From contig NZ_NKHP01000003.1 of the NCBI RefSeq assembly GCF_014467235.1, positions 78,917 to 142,916 on the forward strand: a stretch of 64,000 nucleotides of DNA, given 5' to 3'. The notes beneath the pieces were generated by a model, which was not told the origin of the DNA, searched no databases, and saw only the letters and a program-made list of their open reading frames with translations. Positions 31,878 to 41,140 of this stretch are shown here, piece by piece. Made by a program: the position numbers and the translations under genes. Position 1 is the first letter of the stretch; every line of letters starts with the position of its first letter. Source of the stretch: Xenorhabdus indica (GTDB lineage Bacteria; Pseudomonadota; Gammaproteobacteria; Enterobacterales; Enterobacteriaceae).

Positions 31878-32423
31878 ATGCGGCATCGTATTTTCACGTT
31901 GTTGCTGGGGTTAGCGGTGCTGGTCACCGCTGGCTGCGGTTTTCACCTTCGTGGCACAACACAAGTACCAAAAGAACTTCAGACGTTACAATTAAGTTCA
32001 AGTGATCCATACGGACCATTGGCACGAGCAGTACGCCAGCAATTACGTCTGAATGACGTCAAAATTGTTGAACAGGCCAGTGCCTCTGTTCCGATCCTGA
32101 AACTGTTAGGTTCAAGTGAAAACAAAGACACTGTATCAGTATTTCAGGATGGTAAAGCAGCAGAACGTCAGCTAGTACTGAATGTTGATGCACAAGTTCT
32201 GATGCCGAATGGCAGCATCTATCCATTGCAGGCAAGGGTTGATCGCGCTTTCTTCGATAACCCATTGGAAGCCCTGGCAAAAGATGCAGAAAATGAACTG
32301 GTTCAGCAAGAAATGCGTGAACAAGCTGCCCGCCAGCTTATACGCCAACTGCTGACAGTTCAAAGCGCAGAACAGCTAAAATCGGCTAAAAAACAGCAAG
32401 CAGCAACTACGCAAAAACAATGA
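31878..32423 (+). CDS. lptE: LPS-assembly lipoprotein LptE
   Basis: LptE is the outer-membrane lipoprotein that plugs LptD to insert LPS. The signal peptide ends in a lipobox with lipidation at Cys20 ([13 protein letters not shown]). The ATG at 31878 gives a normal signal peptide and 181 residues. A GTG at 31839 has a better ribosome site (GGGAGG, 8 bases) but would add 13 residues before the signal; either is possible. The tail is rich in Gln/Lys/Ala. It overlaps holA by four bases. Confidence 0.94.
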   Translation: MRHRIFTLLLGLAVLVTAGCGFHLRGTTQVPKELQTLQLSSSDPYGPLARAVRQQLRLNDVKIVEQASASVPILKLLGSSENKDTVSVFQDGKAAERQLVLNVDAQVLMPNGSIYPLQARVDRAFFDNPLEALAKDAENELVQQEMREQAARQLIRQLLTVQSAEQLKSAKKQQAATTQKQ

Positions 32424-33487
32424 TCAGACTCTATCCTGAACAACTTCTTTCGCAGCTCAATGAAGGGCTGCGAAGCAGCTACCTGTTATGGGGCAACGAA
32501 CCGTTGTTGCTACAGGAAAGTCAGGACAACATTCGTAGAGTGGCTGAACAGCATGGCTTTGTAGAACATTTCTCGTTTTCATTGGATAACCATACCGAAT
32601 GGGATGAAATCTTCAGCCTATGTCAGTCACTCAGCCTTTTCGCCAGCCGTCAGTCAATTACTTTGTTATTACCTGAGAATGGCCCCAATACGGCAATGGC
32701 CGAACGTCTGACCAAACTTTCTGAATTATTGCATGAAGATATTCTGTTAGTACTGCGTGGGCATAAACTGACCAAAGCACAAGAAAACAGCGCCTGGTTC
32801 AAAGCAATTGGAAAGAATGGTGTCTATGTCAGTTGCCTTAACCCGGAACAAAATCGTCTTCCCCAATGGGTGGCACAACGCGCTAAAAGTATGGGCTTGT
32901 CACTGGAAGATGAAGCTAACCAATTATTATGCTATTGCTACGAAGGCAACCTGCTGGCACTGTCTCAAGCATTAGAACGCCTTTCATTACTCTACCCCGA
33001 TAATCGGCTAACTCTTCATCGAGTTGAAGACGCAGTCAATGATGCGGCACATTTCACTCCTTATCATTGGGTTGATGCTCTGCTGGCAGGCAAGATCAAG
33101 CGGGCATGGCATATCCTGAAACAACTACGACAAGAAGATACCGAAGCAATTATTTTACTCCGCACGATACAGCGGGAACTTATGCTGCTGTTGACACTTA
33201 AGCGTCAGGAAAAAACGACACCGTTGAAGACACTGTTTGATCAACATAAAGTGTGGCAAAACCGCCGGACGCTTCTGACAACGGCATTACAGCGGCTGTC
33301 ATTACAAGATCTACACTCGGCTATATATTTGTTAACCCAGATGGAACTGTGCATCAAACAGGATTATGGCCAATCGATTTGGGCTGACCTGGAAACACTT
33401 TCTATGCTGTTACTATACGGAAACACCCTCGGAAAAACGCACGGAAAAATATTACCAGAGAGCTTTTTGAATGCTTCATACCACTAA
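32420..33487 (+). CDS. holA: DNA polymerase III subunit delta
   Basis: The clamp-loader subunit that opens the beta sliding clamp. Recognised from overall sequence ([32 protein letters not shown]) and its place between lptE and nadD. 355 residues (E. coli 343). It overlaps lptE by ATGA and nadD by 17 bases, so translation is probably coupled. Confidence 0.95.
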   Translation: MIRLYPEQLLSQLNEGLRSSYLLWGNEPLLLQESQDNIRRVAEQHGFVEHFSFSLDNHTEWDEIFSLCQSLSLFASRQSITLLLPENGPNTAMAERLTKLSELLHEDILLVLRGHKLTKAQENSAWFKAIGKNGVYVSCLNPEQNRLPQWVAQRAKSMGLSLEDEANQLLCYCYEGNLLALSQALERLSLLYPDNRLTLHRVEDAVNDAAHFTPYHWVDALLAGKIKRAWHILKQLRQEDTEAIILLRTIQRELMLLLTLKRQEKTTPLKTLFDQHKVWQNRRTLLTTALQRLSLQDLHSAIYLLTQMELCIKQDYGQSIWADLETLSMLLLYGNTLGKTHGKILPESFLNASYH

Positions 33488-34142
33488 TTCATCCTTAAAT
33501 TCACCGATTATTCATGCGTTATTTGGTGGCACTTTTGATCCTATCCATTATGGCCATTTGCTCCCGGTGGAAGCATTAGCGAAACAAGTAGGTCTTAAGC
33601 AAGTTATTTTGTTACCTAATCATGTCCCACCACACCGTCCTCAACCCGAAGCGTCTCCTCAACAACGGTTGGAAATGGTGTATCTGGCGGTACAGGATAA
33701 CCCGCTTTTCACAGTTGATACTCGGGAATTACAACGTCAGACACCTTCTTACACCATCGAAACATTGAAATCATTCCGTGAAGAAGTTGGGGAACGATGT
33801 CCATTGGCATTCATCATAGGACAAGACTCTCTGCAATCTATCCATACATGGCATCGCTGGACAGAATTATTGGATATCTGTCATCTATTGGTCTGCTCCC
33901 GTCCAGGATATGCAAAACAATTGGCAACCCCAAAAATGCAGAAATGGCTTGAACAACACCAAGTTGATACTCCAACCCCATTAAGCCAGAAATCACATGG
34001 TTATATTTACCTGGCTGAAACTCCGTTATTAGACATTTCAGCAACTGATATACGTCAGCGTCATCAACAAGGTTTGAACTGTGATGATTTACTGCCTCCA
34101 TCAATACAAAATTATATTGATTCACGTAAGTTATATAGCTGA
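33471..34142 (+). CDS. nadD: Nicotinate-mononucleotide adenylyltransferase
   Basis: NadD joins NaMN and ATP to form NaAD in NAD synthesis. The nucleotidyltransferase motif is [13 protein letters not shown] and the C-terminal signature is ISATDIRQR. 223 residues. The ATG lies inside the holA end. In E. coli cobC follows; here rsfS does, so cobC is absent from this spot. Confidence 0.96.
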   Translation: MLHTTNSSLNSPIIHALFGGTFDPIHYGHLLPVEALAKQVGLKQVILLPNHVPPHRPQPEASPQQRLEMVYLAVQDNPLFTVDTRELQRQTPSYTIETLKSFREEVGERCPLAFIIGQDSLQSIHTWHRWTELLDICHLLVCSRPGYAKQLATPKMQKWLEQHQVDTPTPLSQKSHGYIYLAETPLLDISATDIRQRHQQGLNCDDLLPPSIQNYIDSRKLYS

Positions 34143-34250
34143 TAGTTAAATCATTATGGGATTTCCCCGTTGAGCTGCTTACGTTTATAGAGACGGACAT
34201 GCTATTATTCTACGTTACACAACTAATTTGATGAAATTAAGGTGATCCTT

Positions 34251-34568
34251 TTGCAAGGCACAGAACTACAACAATTTATTATTGATAAACTTGAAGATTC
34301 CAAAGCACAGGATATTGTTTCTATAGATGTTCGAGGAAAATCCAGTATTACAGACTGCATGGTTATCTGCACTGGTACATCAAGTCGCCATCTGATGTCA
34401 GTCGCAGACAATCTTGTTGATGACTGCCGTAAAGCGGGCATCATGCCTCTGGGTGTCGAAGGGCAAGGCATTTCAGATTGGATCGTTGTTGACCTCGGCG
34501 AAGTGATGGTACATGTCATGCAGGAAGACAGCCGTCGCATGTATGAACTGGAAAAACTCTGGAGCTGA
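34251..34568 (+). CDS. rsfS: Ribosomal silencing factor RsfS
   Basis: RsfS binds L14 on the 50S subunit and blocks subunit joining when nutrients are low. 105 residues with the family core [19 protein letters not shown] and [20 protein letters not shown]. The start is a TTG at 34251 (MQGTELQQF) with AAGGTGAT 4-5 bases before it. A GTG at 34242 lies within that ribosome site and is not expected. Confidence 0.95.
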   Translation: MQGTELQQFIIDKLEDSKAQDIVSIDVRGKSSITDCMVICTGTSSRHLMSVADNLVDDCRKAGIMPLGVEGQGISDWIVVDLGEVMVHVMQEDSRRMYELEKLWS

Positions 34569-34570
34569 GT

Positions 34571-35041
34571 TTGAAGTTACAACTTGTCGCTGTAGGAACA
34601 AAAATGCCGGACTGGGTGCAGACCGGCTTTACGGATTACCTGCATCGTTTTCCCAAAGACATGCCATTCGAATTAATTGAAATTCCGGCTGGGAAACGAG
34701 GCAAAAACGCCGACATCAAACGTATTCTGGAAAAAGAAGGCGAACAGATGCTGTCGGTTGTCAATAAAGGCAATCGCATTGTTACACTGGATATCCCCGG
34801 ATCTCGTTGGGATACTCCCCAGTTGGCACAACAACTTGAACGCTGGAAACAGGACGGCAGAAATGTCAGTTTGCTGATTGGAGGCCCGGAAGGTTTAGCG
34901 CCTGCCTGTAAAGCCGCCGCAGAACAAAGCTGGTCTCTTTCTCCACTGACTCTTCCACATCCTCTGGTACGGGTTTTGGTTGCCGAAAGCTTGTACCGGG
35001 CATGGAGCATCACAACTAATCACCCTTATCATCGGGAATAA
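34571..35041 (+). CDS. rlmH: 23S rRNA pseudouridine-1915 N3-methyltransferase
   Basis: RlmH methylates pseudouridine 1915 of 23S rRNA. It is a SPOUT enzyme with the SAM knot at [14 protein letters not shown] and the conserved tail [14 protein letters not shown]. The start is a TTG two bases after the rsfS stop, which implies coupling. 156 residues, near-identical in plan to E. coli. Confidence 0.96.
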   Translation: MKLQLVAVGTKMPDWVQTGFTDYLHRFPKDMPFELIEIPAGKRGKNADIKRILEKEGEQMLSVVNKGNRIVTLDIPGSRWDTPQLAQQLERWKQDGRNVSLLIGGPEGLAPACKAAAEQSWSLSPLTLPHPLVRVLVAESLYRAWSITTNHPYHRE

Positions 35042-35059
35042 ATTAGGTAATCTATCACC

Positions 35060-37024
35060 GTGAGTTCTGGTAATGGGATGAAAAAGAAACGAACCCCTTT
35101 TCGCGATCATACGGCTGAATCAGCCCTTTTTATACGCCGCGCGCTCGTGGCGTTTGTCGGCATTATCCTTTTAACAGGGGTTCTGATTGCCAATCTCTAT
35201 AATCTCCAGATCACCCGCCACGAAGATTATCAAACTCGCTCAAATGGGAACCGTATTAAACTTGTTCCCATTGCCCCAAGCCGGGGGCTCATTTATGACC
35301 GTAACGGCACACTACTGGCAGCTAACCGTACGATTTACCAGTTGGAGATTGTACCCCAAAAAGTTGCTGATCTTGATAAAACCTTAAATGAGTTGCGTTC
35401 CATCATCGGGTTAACCGATGAAGATATCGAAAATTTCAAAAAAGAGAGGCTGCGCGCACGCCGCTTCACCTCAATCCCCCTGAAAACATCACTGACTCAG
35501 GTGCAGGTTGCCCGATTCTCTGTCAATCAATACCGCTTCCCAGGGTTGGAAATCAAAGGATACCAACGTCGTTATTACCCTTATGGTTCTGCCCTCACCC
35601 ATGTCATCGGTTATGTTTCCAAAATTAATGACAAAGACGTAGAGCGACTCGACAAAGAGGGAATTTTGCCGGATTACGCCGCGACTCATGACATCGGCAA
35701 ACTAGGTATTGAACGCTATTACGAATCTGTTCTACATGGAAAACCCGGTTATGAAGAAGTTGAAGTCAATAACCGTGGTAAAGTTATTCGCCAGTTACAT
35801 GAGCAACCACCACAAGCGGGCAAAGATATCTATCTATCAATAGACTTAGAGCTACAAACTTATATTGAAGAGATACTGACAACCAGCCGCGCAGCAGTTG
35901 TTGTCACAGATCCCCGTACCGGCGAAGTTCTGGCAATGGTATCCAACCCAAGCTATGACCCCAATCTGTTTGTTGATGGCATTTCCAGTAAGGATTATAA
36001 AGCTCTGCTCAATAATCCCAACCGCCCATTGATTAACCGTGCAACACAAGGTGCTTACCCTCCCGCCTCAACAGTAAAACCTTTTATCGCTGTTGCAGCA
36101 CTAAGTAGTGGTGTCATCACAAAGAATACAACCATCAATGATCCAGGCTGGTGGCAATTGCCTAACTCTAATATGAGTTATCGTGACTGGAAACGTTATG
36201 GGCATGGTCTTTTGAATGTGCATAAATCCCTTGTTGAATCAGCAGATACCTTTTTCTATCAGTTAGCCTATGATATGGGTATTGATAGGATCTCCAACTG
36301 GATGACAAAATTTGGTTTTGGTCAATTAACCGGTATTGACTTGAAAGAAGAGGCGGCGGGTAACATGCCGACCCGAGAATGGAAACAAAAACGTTATAAA
36401 AAACCGTGGTTTCAAGGAGATACGATATCTGTTGGCATTGGTCAGGGATACTGGACGGCCACACCTATGCAGATGGTAAAAGCCCTGATGATATTGATTA
36501 ATGATGGCGAGGTAAAAACACCGCATTTTTTACTGGGAACACGGGTAAATGGTGACATACATCCTTATCAGCCTCCTGTCAGTGAGCCAATCGGAGATAT
36601 TCATTCTGGGTATTGGGAGATTGCCAAAGATGGCATGTATGGTGTCGCTAATGCCCCCAATGGCACAGCACGCAGATTTTTTGCCGGTACTCCTTATAAG
36701 GCCGCAGTAAAAACCGGTACGGCGCAGGTGTTCAGATATGAAACCTATAATGCGAGTAAACTCGCAGAGCATCTGCGGGATCATAGGCTAATGATTGCTT
36801 TTGCTCCTTACGATAATCCAACCGTTGCGGTTTCCATTATTTTGGAGAATGGAGGAGCAGGGCCACCTGTTGGCACTATTGTGCGCCAAATTCTGGATCA
36901 TATTCTAATCAGGAATAATACAGGCACTTCATCTACTGAGTCAGCGAATAAAAGTAGAAAATCGTCTACAGGAGAACCCGTTGGCGAAAAACCATCTACC
37001 CAAAAACCCGCTACCAGAACATAA
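35060..37024 (+). CDS. mrdA: Peptidoglycan transpeptidase PBP2
   Basis: PBP2 is the elongasome transpeptidase that works with RodA. It has one N-terminal membrane helix (about 28-50), a pedestal domain, and a penicillin-binding domain with catalytic Ser in PASTVKP, an SAD motif, and KTGTAQ. The common PPGSTVKP has Ala for Gly here. The start may be the GTG at 35060 or the ATG at 35078. The tail after residue 630 is Ser/Thr/Lys-rich and of low complexity. It is followed by rodA. Confidence 0.96.
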   Translation: MSSGNGMKKKRTPFRDHTAESALFIRRALVAFVGIILLTGVLIANLYNLQITRHEDYQTRSNGNRIKLVPIAPSRGLIYDRNGTLLAANRTIYQLEIVPQKVADLDKTLNELRSIIGLTDEDIENFKKERLRARRFTSIPLKTSLTQVQVARFSVNQYRFPGLEIKGYQRRYYPYGSALTHVIGYVSKINDKDVERLDKEGILPDYAATHDIGKLGIERYYESVLHGKPGYEEVEVNNRGKVIRQLHEQPPQAGKDIYLSIDLELQTYIEEILTTSRAAVVVTDPRTGEVLAMVSNPSYDPNLFVDGISSKDYKALLNNPNRPLINRATQGAYPPASTVKPFIAVAALSSGVITKNTTINDPGWWQLPNSNMSYRDWKRYGHGLLNVHKSLVESADTFFYQLAYDMGIDRISNWMTKFGFGQLTGIDLKEEAAGNMPTREWKQKRYKKPWFQGDTISVGIGQGYWTATPMQMVKALMILINDGEVKTPHFLLGTRVNGDIHPYQPPVSEPIGDIHSGYWEIAKDGMYGVANAPNGTARRFFAGTPYKAAVKTGTAQVFRYETYNASKLAEHLRDHRLMIAFAPYDNPTVAVSIILENGGAGPPVGTIVRQILDHILIRNNTGTSSTESANKSRKSSTGEPVGEKPSTQKPATRT

Positions 37025-37041
37025 GCTAATTGAGTAATGCT

Positions 37042-38154
37042 ATGACAGAATCGCAGAAAAAAGTTCCTTTCTGGACCAGAATACATATAGATATCCCGCT
37101 GCTACTCTGTATTCTGGCACTGCTGGCCTATAGTCTTTTCATTATGTGGAGCGCCAGTGGACAAGACATTGACATGATGGAACGTAAAATCGGGCAGGGG
37201 CTCATTGGCTTAGTGGTCATGGTTGCCCTGGCTCAAGTACCCCCTCGCATATACGAAAGTTGGGCACCTTATCTTTATATTGTCTGTGTCATGCTACTTA
37301 TCTTTGTTGATGTTTTCGGGCAAATAAGTAAAGGGGCTCAGCGTTGGCTGGATTTAGGCATTGTACGCTTTCAGCCATCAGAAATTGCCAAAATCGCTGT
37401 CCCTTTGATGATTGCACGCTTTATAAATCGTGACCTTTGCCCTCCTTCCCTGAAAAATACTGGAATTGCCTTAGTATTGATATTCTTGCCTACTCTGCTT
37501 GTCGCTGCACAACCTGATTTAGGTACATCTATCCTGATAGCGACTTCCGGGTTGTTTATCCTGTTTCTGGCAGGAATGAACTGGCGGTTAATTGCTATTG
37601 CCGTTTTACTGGTTGCCTGTTTCCTGCCGATTTTATGGTTTTTTTTAATGCATGATTACCAACGAGCCAGGGTCATGATGTTGTTAGATCCAGAAAGTGA
37701 CCCTTTGGGTAAAGGCTATCACATCATTCAATCAAAAATTGCTATTGGATCAGGTGGGTTATTTGGAAAAGGCTGGTTACAAGGCACACAATCACAATTA
37801 GAGTTTTTACCTGAACGCCATACCGACTTTATTTTTGCTGTCTTAGCGGAAGAATTGGGATTGATCGGTGTCCTTGTTTTATTGGCACTTTACCTAATAA
37901 TCCTCATTCGCGGCCTGTTTATCGCTGCCAACGCACAAAACACCTTCGGCCGTGTCATGGTAGGGGGACTGATATTGATATTGTTTGTCTATGTCTTCGT
38001 GAATATCGGCATGGTTAGCGGTATTTTACCTGTAGTTGGTGTACCTCTGCCCCTGATTAGCTACGGAGGTTCTGCGTTAATTGTCTTAATGGCGGGATTC
38101 GGCATTATCATGTCGATACATACTCATCGCAAGTTATTATCCAAAAGTCTATGA
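37042..38154 (+). CDS. mrdB: Rod-shape peptidoglycan polymerase RodA
   Basis: RodA is a SEDS-family glycosyltransferase with about ten membrane helices, partner of PBP2 in side-wall synthesis. Signature [19 protein letters not shown] and C-terminal [13 protein letters not shown]. The ATG at 37042 (MTESQKK) gives 370 residues, the E. coli length. A TTG four codons earlier is less likely. Confidence 0.96.
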   Translation: MTESQKKVPFWTRIHIDIPLLLCILALLAYSLFIMWSASGQDIDMMERKIGQGLIGLVVMVALAQVPPRIYESWAPYLYIVCVMLLIFVDVFGQISKGAQRWLDLGIVRFQPSEIAKIAVPLMIARFINRDLCPPSLKNTGIALVLIFLPTLLVAAQPDLGTSILIATSGLFILFLAGMNWRLIAIAVLLVACFLPILWFFLMHDYQRARVMMLLDPESDPLGKGYHIIQSKIAIGSGGLFGKGWLQGTQSQLEFLPERHTDFIFAVLAEELGLIGVLVLLALYLIILIRGLFIAANAQNTFGRVMVGGLILILFVYVFVNIGMVSGILPVVGVPLPLISYGGSALIVLMAGFGIIMSIHTHRKLLSKSL

Positions 38155-38166
38155 GGAAGAAATTTC

Positions 38167-39120
38167 ATGCGTCAACAATGGCTTATTCTTAGCATAGTGG
38201 CTGTACTGATTTCAGGCTGCACAACAAACAATGAAAGAGGCGCTTCTTCTGTTCCGCCAGTTCCGACCCGTGATGTATTGGGAGCTGAGCCTGTATATGA
38301 GCCTTACCATCCAAGTGCTAACCGGGATTACAGCAGGGATGGAGAAAACTATCATATCATTCAGGATCCTGCCCAATTTACTCAAACAGGCTATGCCAGC
38401 GTATTGGGTGAAGAAACGAATGGAAAATTGACAACAATTGGAGAACGAGCCAGTCCTTATGCATTGACGGCTGCTCACCCAACACTTCCAATACCAGGCT
38501 ATGTACGCGTCACCAATTTAAGCAATGGGCGCATGATAATCGTCAGAGTTAATGATCGCGGTCCCTACAATAAACCAGGAAAAGTGATTGAATTATCACG
38601 AGCTGTTGCCGAACGGCTGAATTTGATGCCGCAAAGTCGGGTGAAACTGGATGGCATTCAGGTTGCTCCTGATGGTTCGCTTTCTGGTTTAGGGACAGCG
38701 GGTTCAACTATTGTCAAACAAAGCTATGCTTTACCTGACAGGCCTGTCCTTAACTCTCCATCAATGGGAGTTGTCACAAACATGACGCCGGATTCTCCTG
38801 AACAGAATAATTCAAACCAAAATCTGTCTGGAAATAAAGAAAATCAACCTCCTGTACCATCAGAGAAAACAATCCCTGAATCAGCCTCAGCCACTTCATC
38901 TAGTTATATGGTACAAGTTGGTGCTGTCAGTTCTGAACAAAAAGCCAAAGAATGGCAGCAATTATTAAGCCAACACTTTAATGTACCGGGACGTGTGACC
39001 CAATTTGGTAATGTTCATCGTGTTCAGCTAGGGCCTTTTAGTAGCCGTCAGCAAGCAGCACAAATGCAAAAAAAATTAACTGACCAAATGCACCAATCTT
39101 CCTTTATTGTTGCCCCTTGA
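38167..39120 (+). CDS. rlpA: Septal/outer-membrane lipoprotein RlpA
   Basis: An outer-membrane lipoprotein with lipobox Cys18 (VLISGC), a double-psi barrel (about 70-165, with TAAHPTLPIPGYVRV and VRVNDRGPYN), a Ser/Asn/Pro-rich linker and a C-terminal SPOR domain (about 245-315) that binds denuded glycan at the septum. The barrel reads GYASVLGEETNGKLTTIGER, without the usual Y-G-x2-FHG pattern, so it may lack glycosylase activity as proposed for enteric RlpA. 317 residues. Confidence 0.93.
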   Translation: MRQQWLILSIVAVLISGCTTNNERGASSVPPVPTRDVLGAEPVYEPYHPSANRDYSRDGENYHIIQDPAQFTQTGYASVLGEETNGKLTTIGERASPYALTAAHPTLPIPGYVRVTNLSNGRMIIVRVNDRGPYNKPGKVIELSRAVAERLNLMPQSRVKLDGIQVAPDGSLSGLGTAGSTIVKQSYALPDRPVLNSPSMGVVTNMTPDSPEQNNSNQNLSGNKENQPPVPSEKTIPESASATSSSYMVQVGAVSSEQKAKEWQQLLSQHFNVPGRVTQFGNVHRVQLGPFSSRQQAAQMQKKLTDQMHQSSFIVAP

Positions 39121-39144
39121 TTACATTGTTTTCTGATTAGTCTG

Positions 39145-39187
39145 CTCCCTGCTGATATTTGTTCTTCTGATTAATATCAGCAGGGAG
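39145..39187. repeat. 15-bp perfect hairpin between rlpA and dacA
   Basis: CTCCCTGCTGATATT pairs fully with 39173-39187 across a 13-base loop and is followed by A rather than T. It could stabilise or process the rlpA transcript, or end transcription weakly. Confidence 0.6.
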
Positions 39188-39312
39188 AAAAAACCAAGTA
39201 AAAAAATGCAAATCTTCATCTCTTCCAATTTTGTTTAATGTCACGCTTTTTGTCATTTGTTATTATGTGGTTTACTATCAATGCTTCTCTCACGGATGTT
39301 ATCTAATCAATC

Positions 39313-40551
39313 ATGAAATACATAGTTACTTCTCGTATAGTTACTTCCCGTATAGCTACTTCCCGTTTTATTAAAAATGCAGCCCTGAGTCTTGCTCTGG
39401 TCACCAGTGTTTCTGCATTCGCTAATACGGATGATAATTTCAAAACCATGATCCCCGGAGTGCCGCAGATCGATGCCGAAGCCTATATTCTGATTGATTA
39501 CAATTCAGGAAAAATATTGGCCGAAAAGAATTCAGATGTCCGTCGTGATCCTGCCAGCCTGACCAAAATGATGACCAGTTATGTTATTGGGCAAGCCATC
39601 AAATCAGGGAAAATTGGACCGAATGATATCGTTACGGTAGGTAAGGATGCCTGGGCAACGGGAAATCCTGTATTCAAAGGCTCTTCTCTGATGTTTTTGA
39701 AGCCCGGCGATCAAGTTTCCGTCGCTATGCTGTCCCGTGGTATTAACCTGCAATCCGGTAATGATGCTTGTGTAGCAATGGCGGACTACGTAGCAGGTAG
39801 TCAGGATGCGTTCGTCAGTCTGATGAATAAATATGTTCAGAGTTTAGGACTGAAAAACACCTATTTTCAAACTGTTCACGGTCTGGATGCCGAAGGCCAA
39901 TACAGTTCTGCCCATGATATGGCGTTGATTGGTCAGGCATTGATCCGCGAAGTACCGGATGAATATGCCATCTATAAAGAGAAAGAATTCACTTACAATA
40001 ACATCCGCCAGCCCAACCGCAATGGTTTGCTATGGGATAAAAACTTGAATGTGGACGGCATCAAAACCGGCCATACCAGCGGTGCTGGCTATAACCTTGT
40101 TTCCTCTGCTACTGAAGGTAACATGCGCCTGATTGCTACGGTAATGGGTAGCCCAACATTCAAAGGCCGTGAAACTGACAGTAAGAAACTACTGACCTGG
40201 GGTTTTCGTTTTTTTGAAACTGTCTCACCACTACGAGCAGATAAAGAATTTGCTTCTGAACCGGTCTGGTTTGGCGATACTGATAAAGTCCAACTGGGTG
40301 TCGAGAAGGATGTTTATCTGACTATTCCTCGTGGTCGCCTGAAAGATCTAAAAGCCAGCTATGTATTAAATAGCAATGAACTACATGCTCCTCTCGCCAA
40401 AGATCAGGTAGTCGGCACAATCAATTTCCAACTTGATGGTAAAACGATCGAACAACGCCCATTAGTCGTGATGCAGGAAGTAAAAGAGGGTGGTTTCTTT
40501 AGCCGTATTTTCGATTACATCCGATTGGCATTCCATCACTGGTTTGGCTGA
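39313..40551 (+). CDS. dacA: D-alanyl-D-alanine carboxypeptidase PBP5
   Basis: PBP5 trims the terminal D-Ala from peptidoglycan stem peptides in the periplasm. Catalytic SxxK is in [13 protein letters not shown], then SGN in [10 protein letters not shown] and KTG in GIKTGHTSG. The C-terminal amphipathic anchor ([17 protein letters not shown]) holds it to the membrane. The signal peptide is unusual: before the hydrophobic core it has a five-residue repeat ([15 protein letters not shown]) from a 15-bp tandem DNA repeat. 412 residues (E. coli 403). Confidence 0.96.
   Translation: MKYIVTSRIVTSRIATSRFIKNAALSLALVTSVSAFANTDDNFKTMIPGVPQIDAEAYILIDYNSGKILAEKNSDVRRDPASLTKMMTSYVIGQAIKSGKIGPNDIVTVGKDAWATGNPVFKGSSLMFLKPGDQVSVAMLSRGINLQSGNDACVAMADYVAGSQDAFVSLMNKYVQSLGLKNTYFQTVHGLDAEGQYSSAHDMALIGQALIREVPDEYAIYKEKEFTYNNIRQPNRNGLLWDKNLNVDGIKTGHTSGAGYNLVSSATEGNMRLIATVMGSPTFKGRETDSKKLLTWGFRFFETVSPLRADKEFASEPVWFGDTDKVQLGVEKDVYLTIPRGRLKDLKASYVLNSNELHAPLAKDQVVGTINFQLDGKTIEQRPLVVMQEVKEGGFFSRIFDYIRLAFHHWFG
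39325..39369 (+). repeat. 15-bp tandem repeat in the dacA signal-peptide region, three units
   Basis: The unit is close to GTTACTTCCCGTATA. The first two copies differ by one base. The array adds positive charges to the signal peptide N-region. Confidence 0.85.
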
Positions 40552-40610
40552 AACCTTGAAAGCTGAGCATTGAACCTTATATTAATATAAATTGTTGGAA
40601 AATAATCACG

Positions 40611-40639
40611 CCACGGCAGAATCTTTCATTCTGCCGTGG
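40611..40639. terminator. 12-bp hairpin between dacA and ybeD
   Basis: A perfect stem (CCACGGCAGAAT, loop CTTTC) is followed by TTAATAAATC, a weak T/A run. It is likely a partial terminator after dacA, 20 bases before the ybeD start. Confidence 0.6.
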
Positions 40640-40659
40640 TTAATAAATCAGGAGCGCCC

Positions 40660-40923
40660 ATGAAAACAAAATTAAATGAACTGCTTGAGTTCCCTTGCTC
40701 ATTCACTTACAAAGTGATGGGCTTAGCTCAACCTGAGCTGGTGGATCAAGTTATTGAAGTGGTTCAGCGCCATGCGCCGGGCGATTACTCCCCAGCAGTG
40801 AAACCAAGCAGCAAAGGTAATTACCACTCTGTTTCTATTACTATCAATGCAACTCATATTGAGCAGGTTGAAACGCTGTATGAAGAGTTGGGCAAACTGG
40901 AACTGGTACGCGTAGTATTGTAA
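40660..40923 (+). CDS. ybeD: YbeD family protein (DUF493)
   Basis: An 87-residue cytosolic protein with a ferredoxin-like (ACT-type) fold by family. The ATG at 40660 follows GGAGC at a good distance and gives the E. coli length. Conserved stretch: [20 protein letters not shown]. Function is unclear; position between dacA and lipB suggests a regulatory role near lipoate synthesis. In this window lipB is 1.8 kb away because of an inserted trkG-like gene. Confidence 0.94.
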   Translation: MKTKLNELLEFPCSFTYKVMGLAQPELVDQVIEVVQRHAPGDYSPAVKPSSKGNYHSVSITINATHIEQVETLYEELGKLELVRVVL

Positions 40924-40992
40924 TGAATAAGTAATGTTGTAATGAATAAATAGTACCGTGATAATTTCTACTTCTGCAAATTCCACTTCTAT

Positions 40993-41025
40993 AAAAAATC
41001 GCTGACAAAAAGTCAGCGATTTTTT
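40993..41025. terminator. Bidirectional terminator, ybeD / trkG-like gene
   Basis: A 13-bp stem (AAAAAATCGCTGA/TCAGCGATTTTTT, loop CAAAAAG) between converging genes. It should work from both sides. Confidence 0.85.
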
Positions 41026-41122
41026 CAGCTTCCTATTCTCACCTGCCGCTGCAACAGCATAATGAAATAAGGCACACCAATGAAAATAGCAATGGTGGTA
41101 CAGAGGGAAACGCTATCAGTAC
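41025..41122 (-). pseudogene. C-terminal remnant of a FecCD-type iron-siderophore permease
   Basis: A 31-codon stretch (SLCTTIAIFIGVPYFIMLLQ followed by RQVRIGS and a stop) resembles the last helix and tail of siderophore ABC permeases of the FecCD/BtuC family. A stop codon stands before it, and no ORF or start remains. The upstream part of the gene is gone and the trkG-like gene abuts it, so the remnant likely marks an old insertion or deletion edge. Confidence 0.55.
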
Positions 41123-41140
41123 CCTATACTAACGCCCCAG

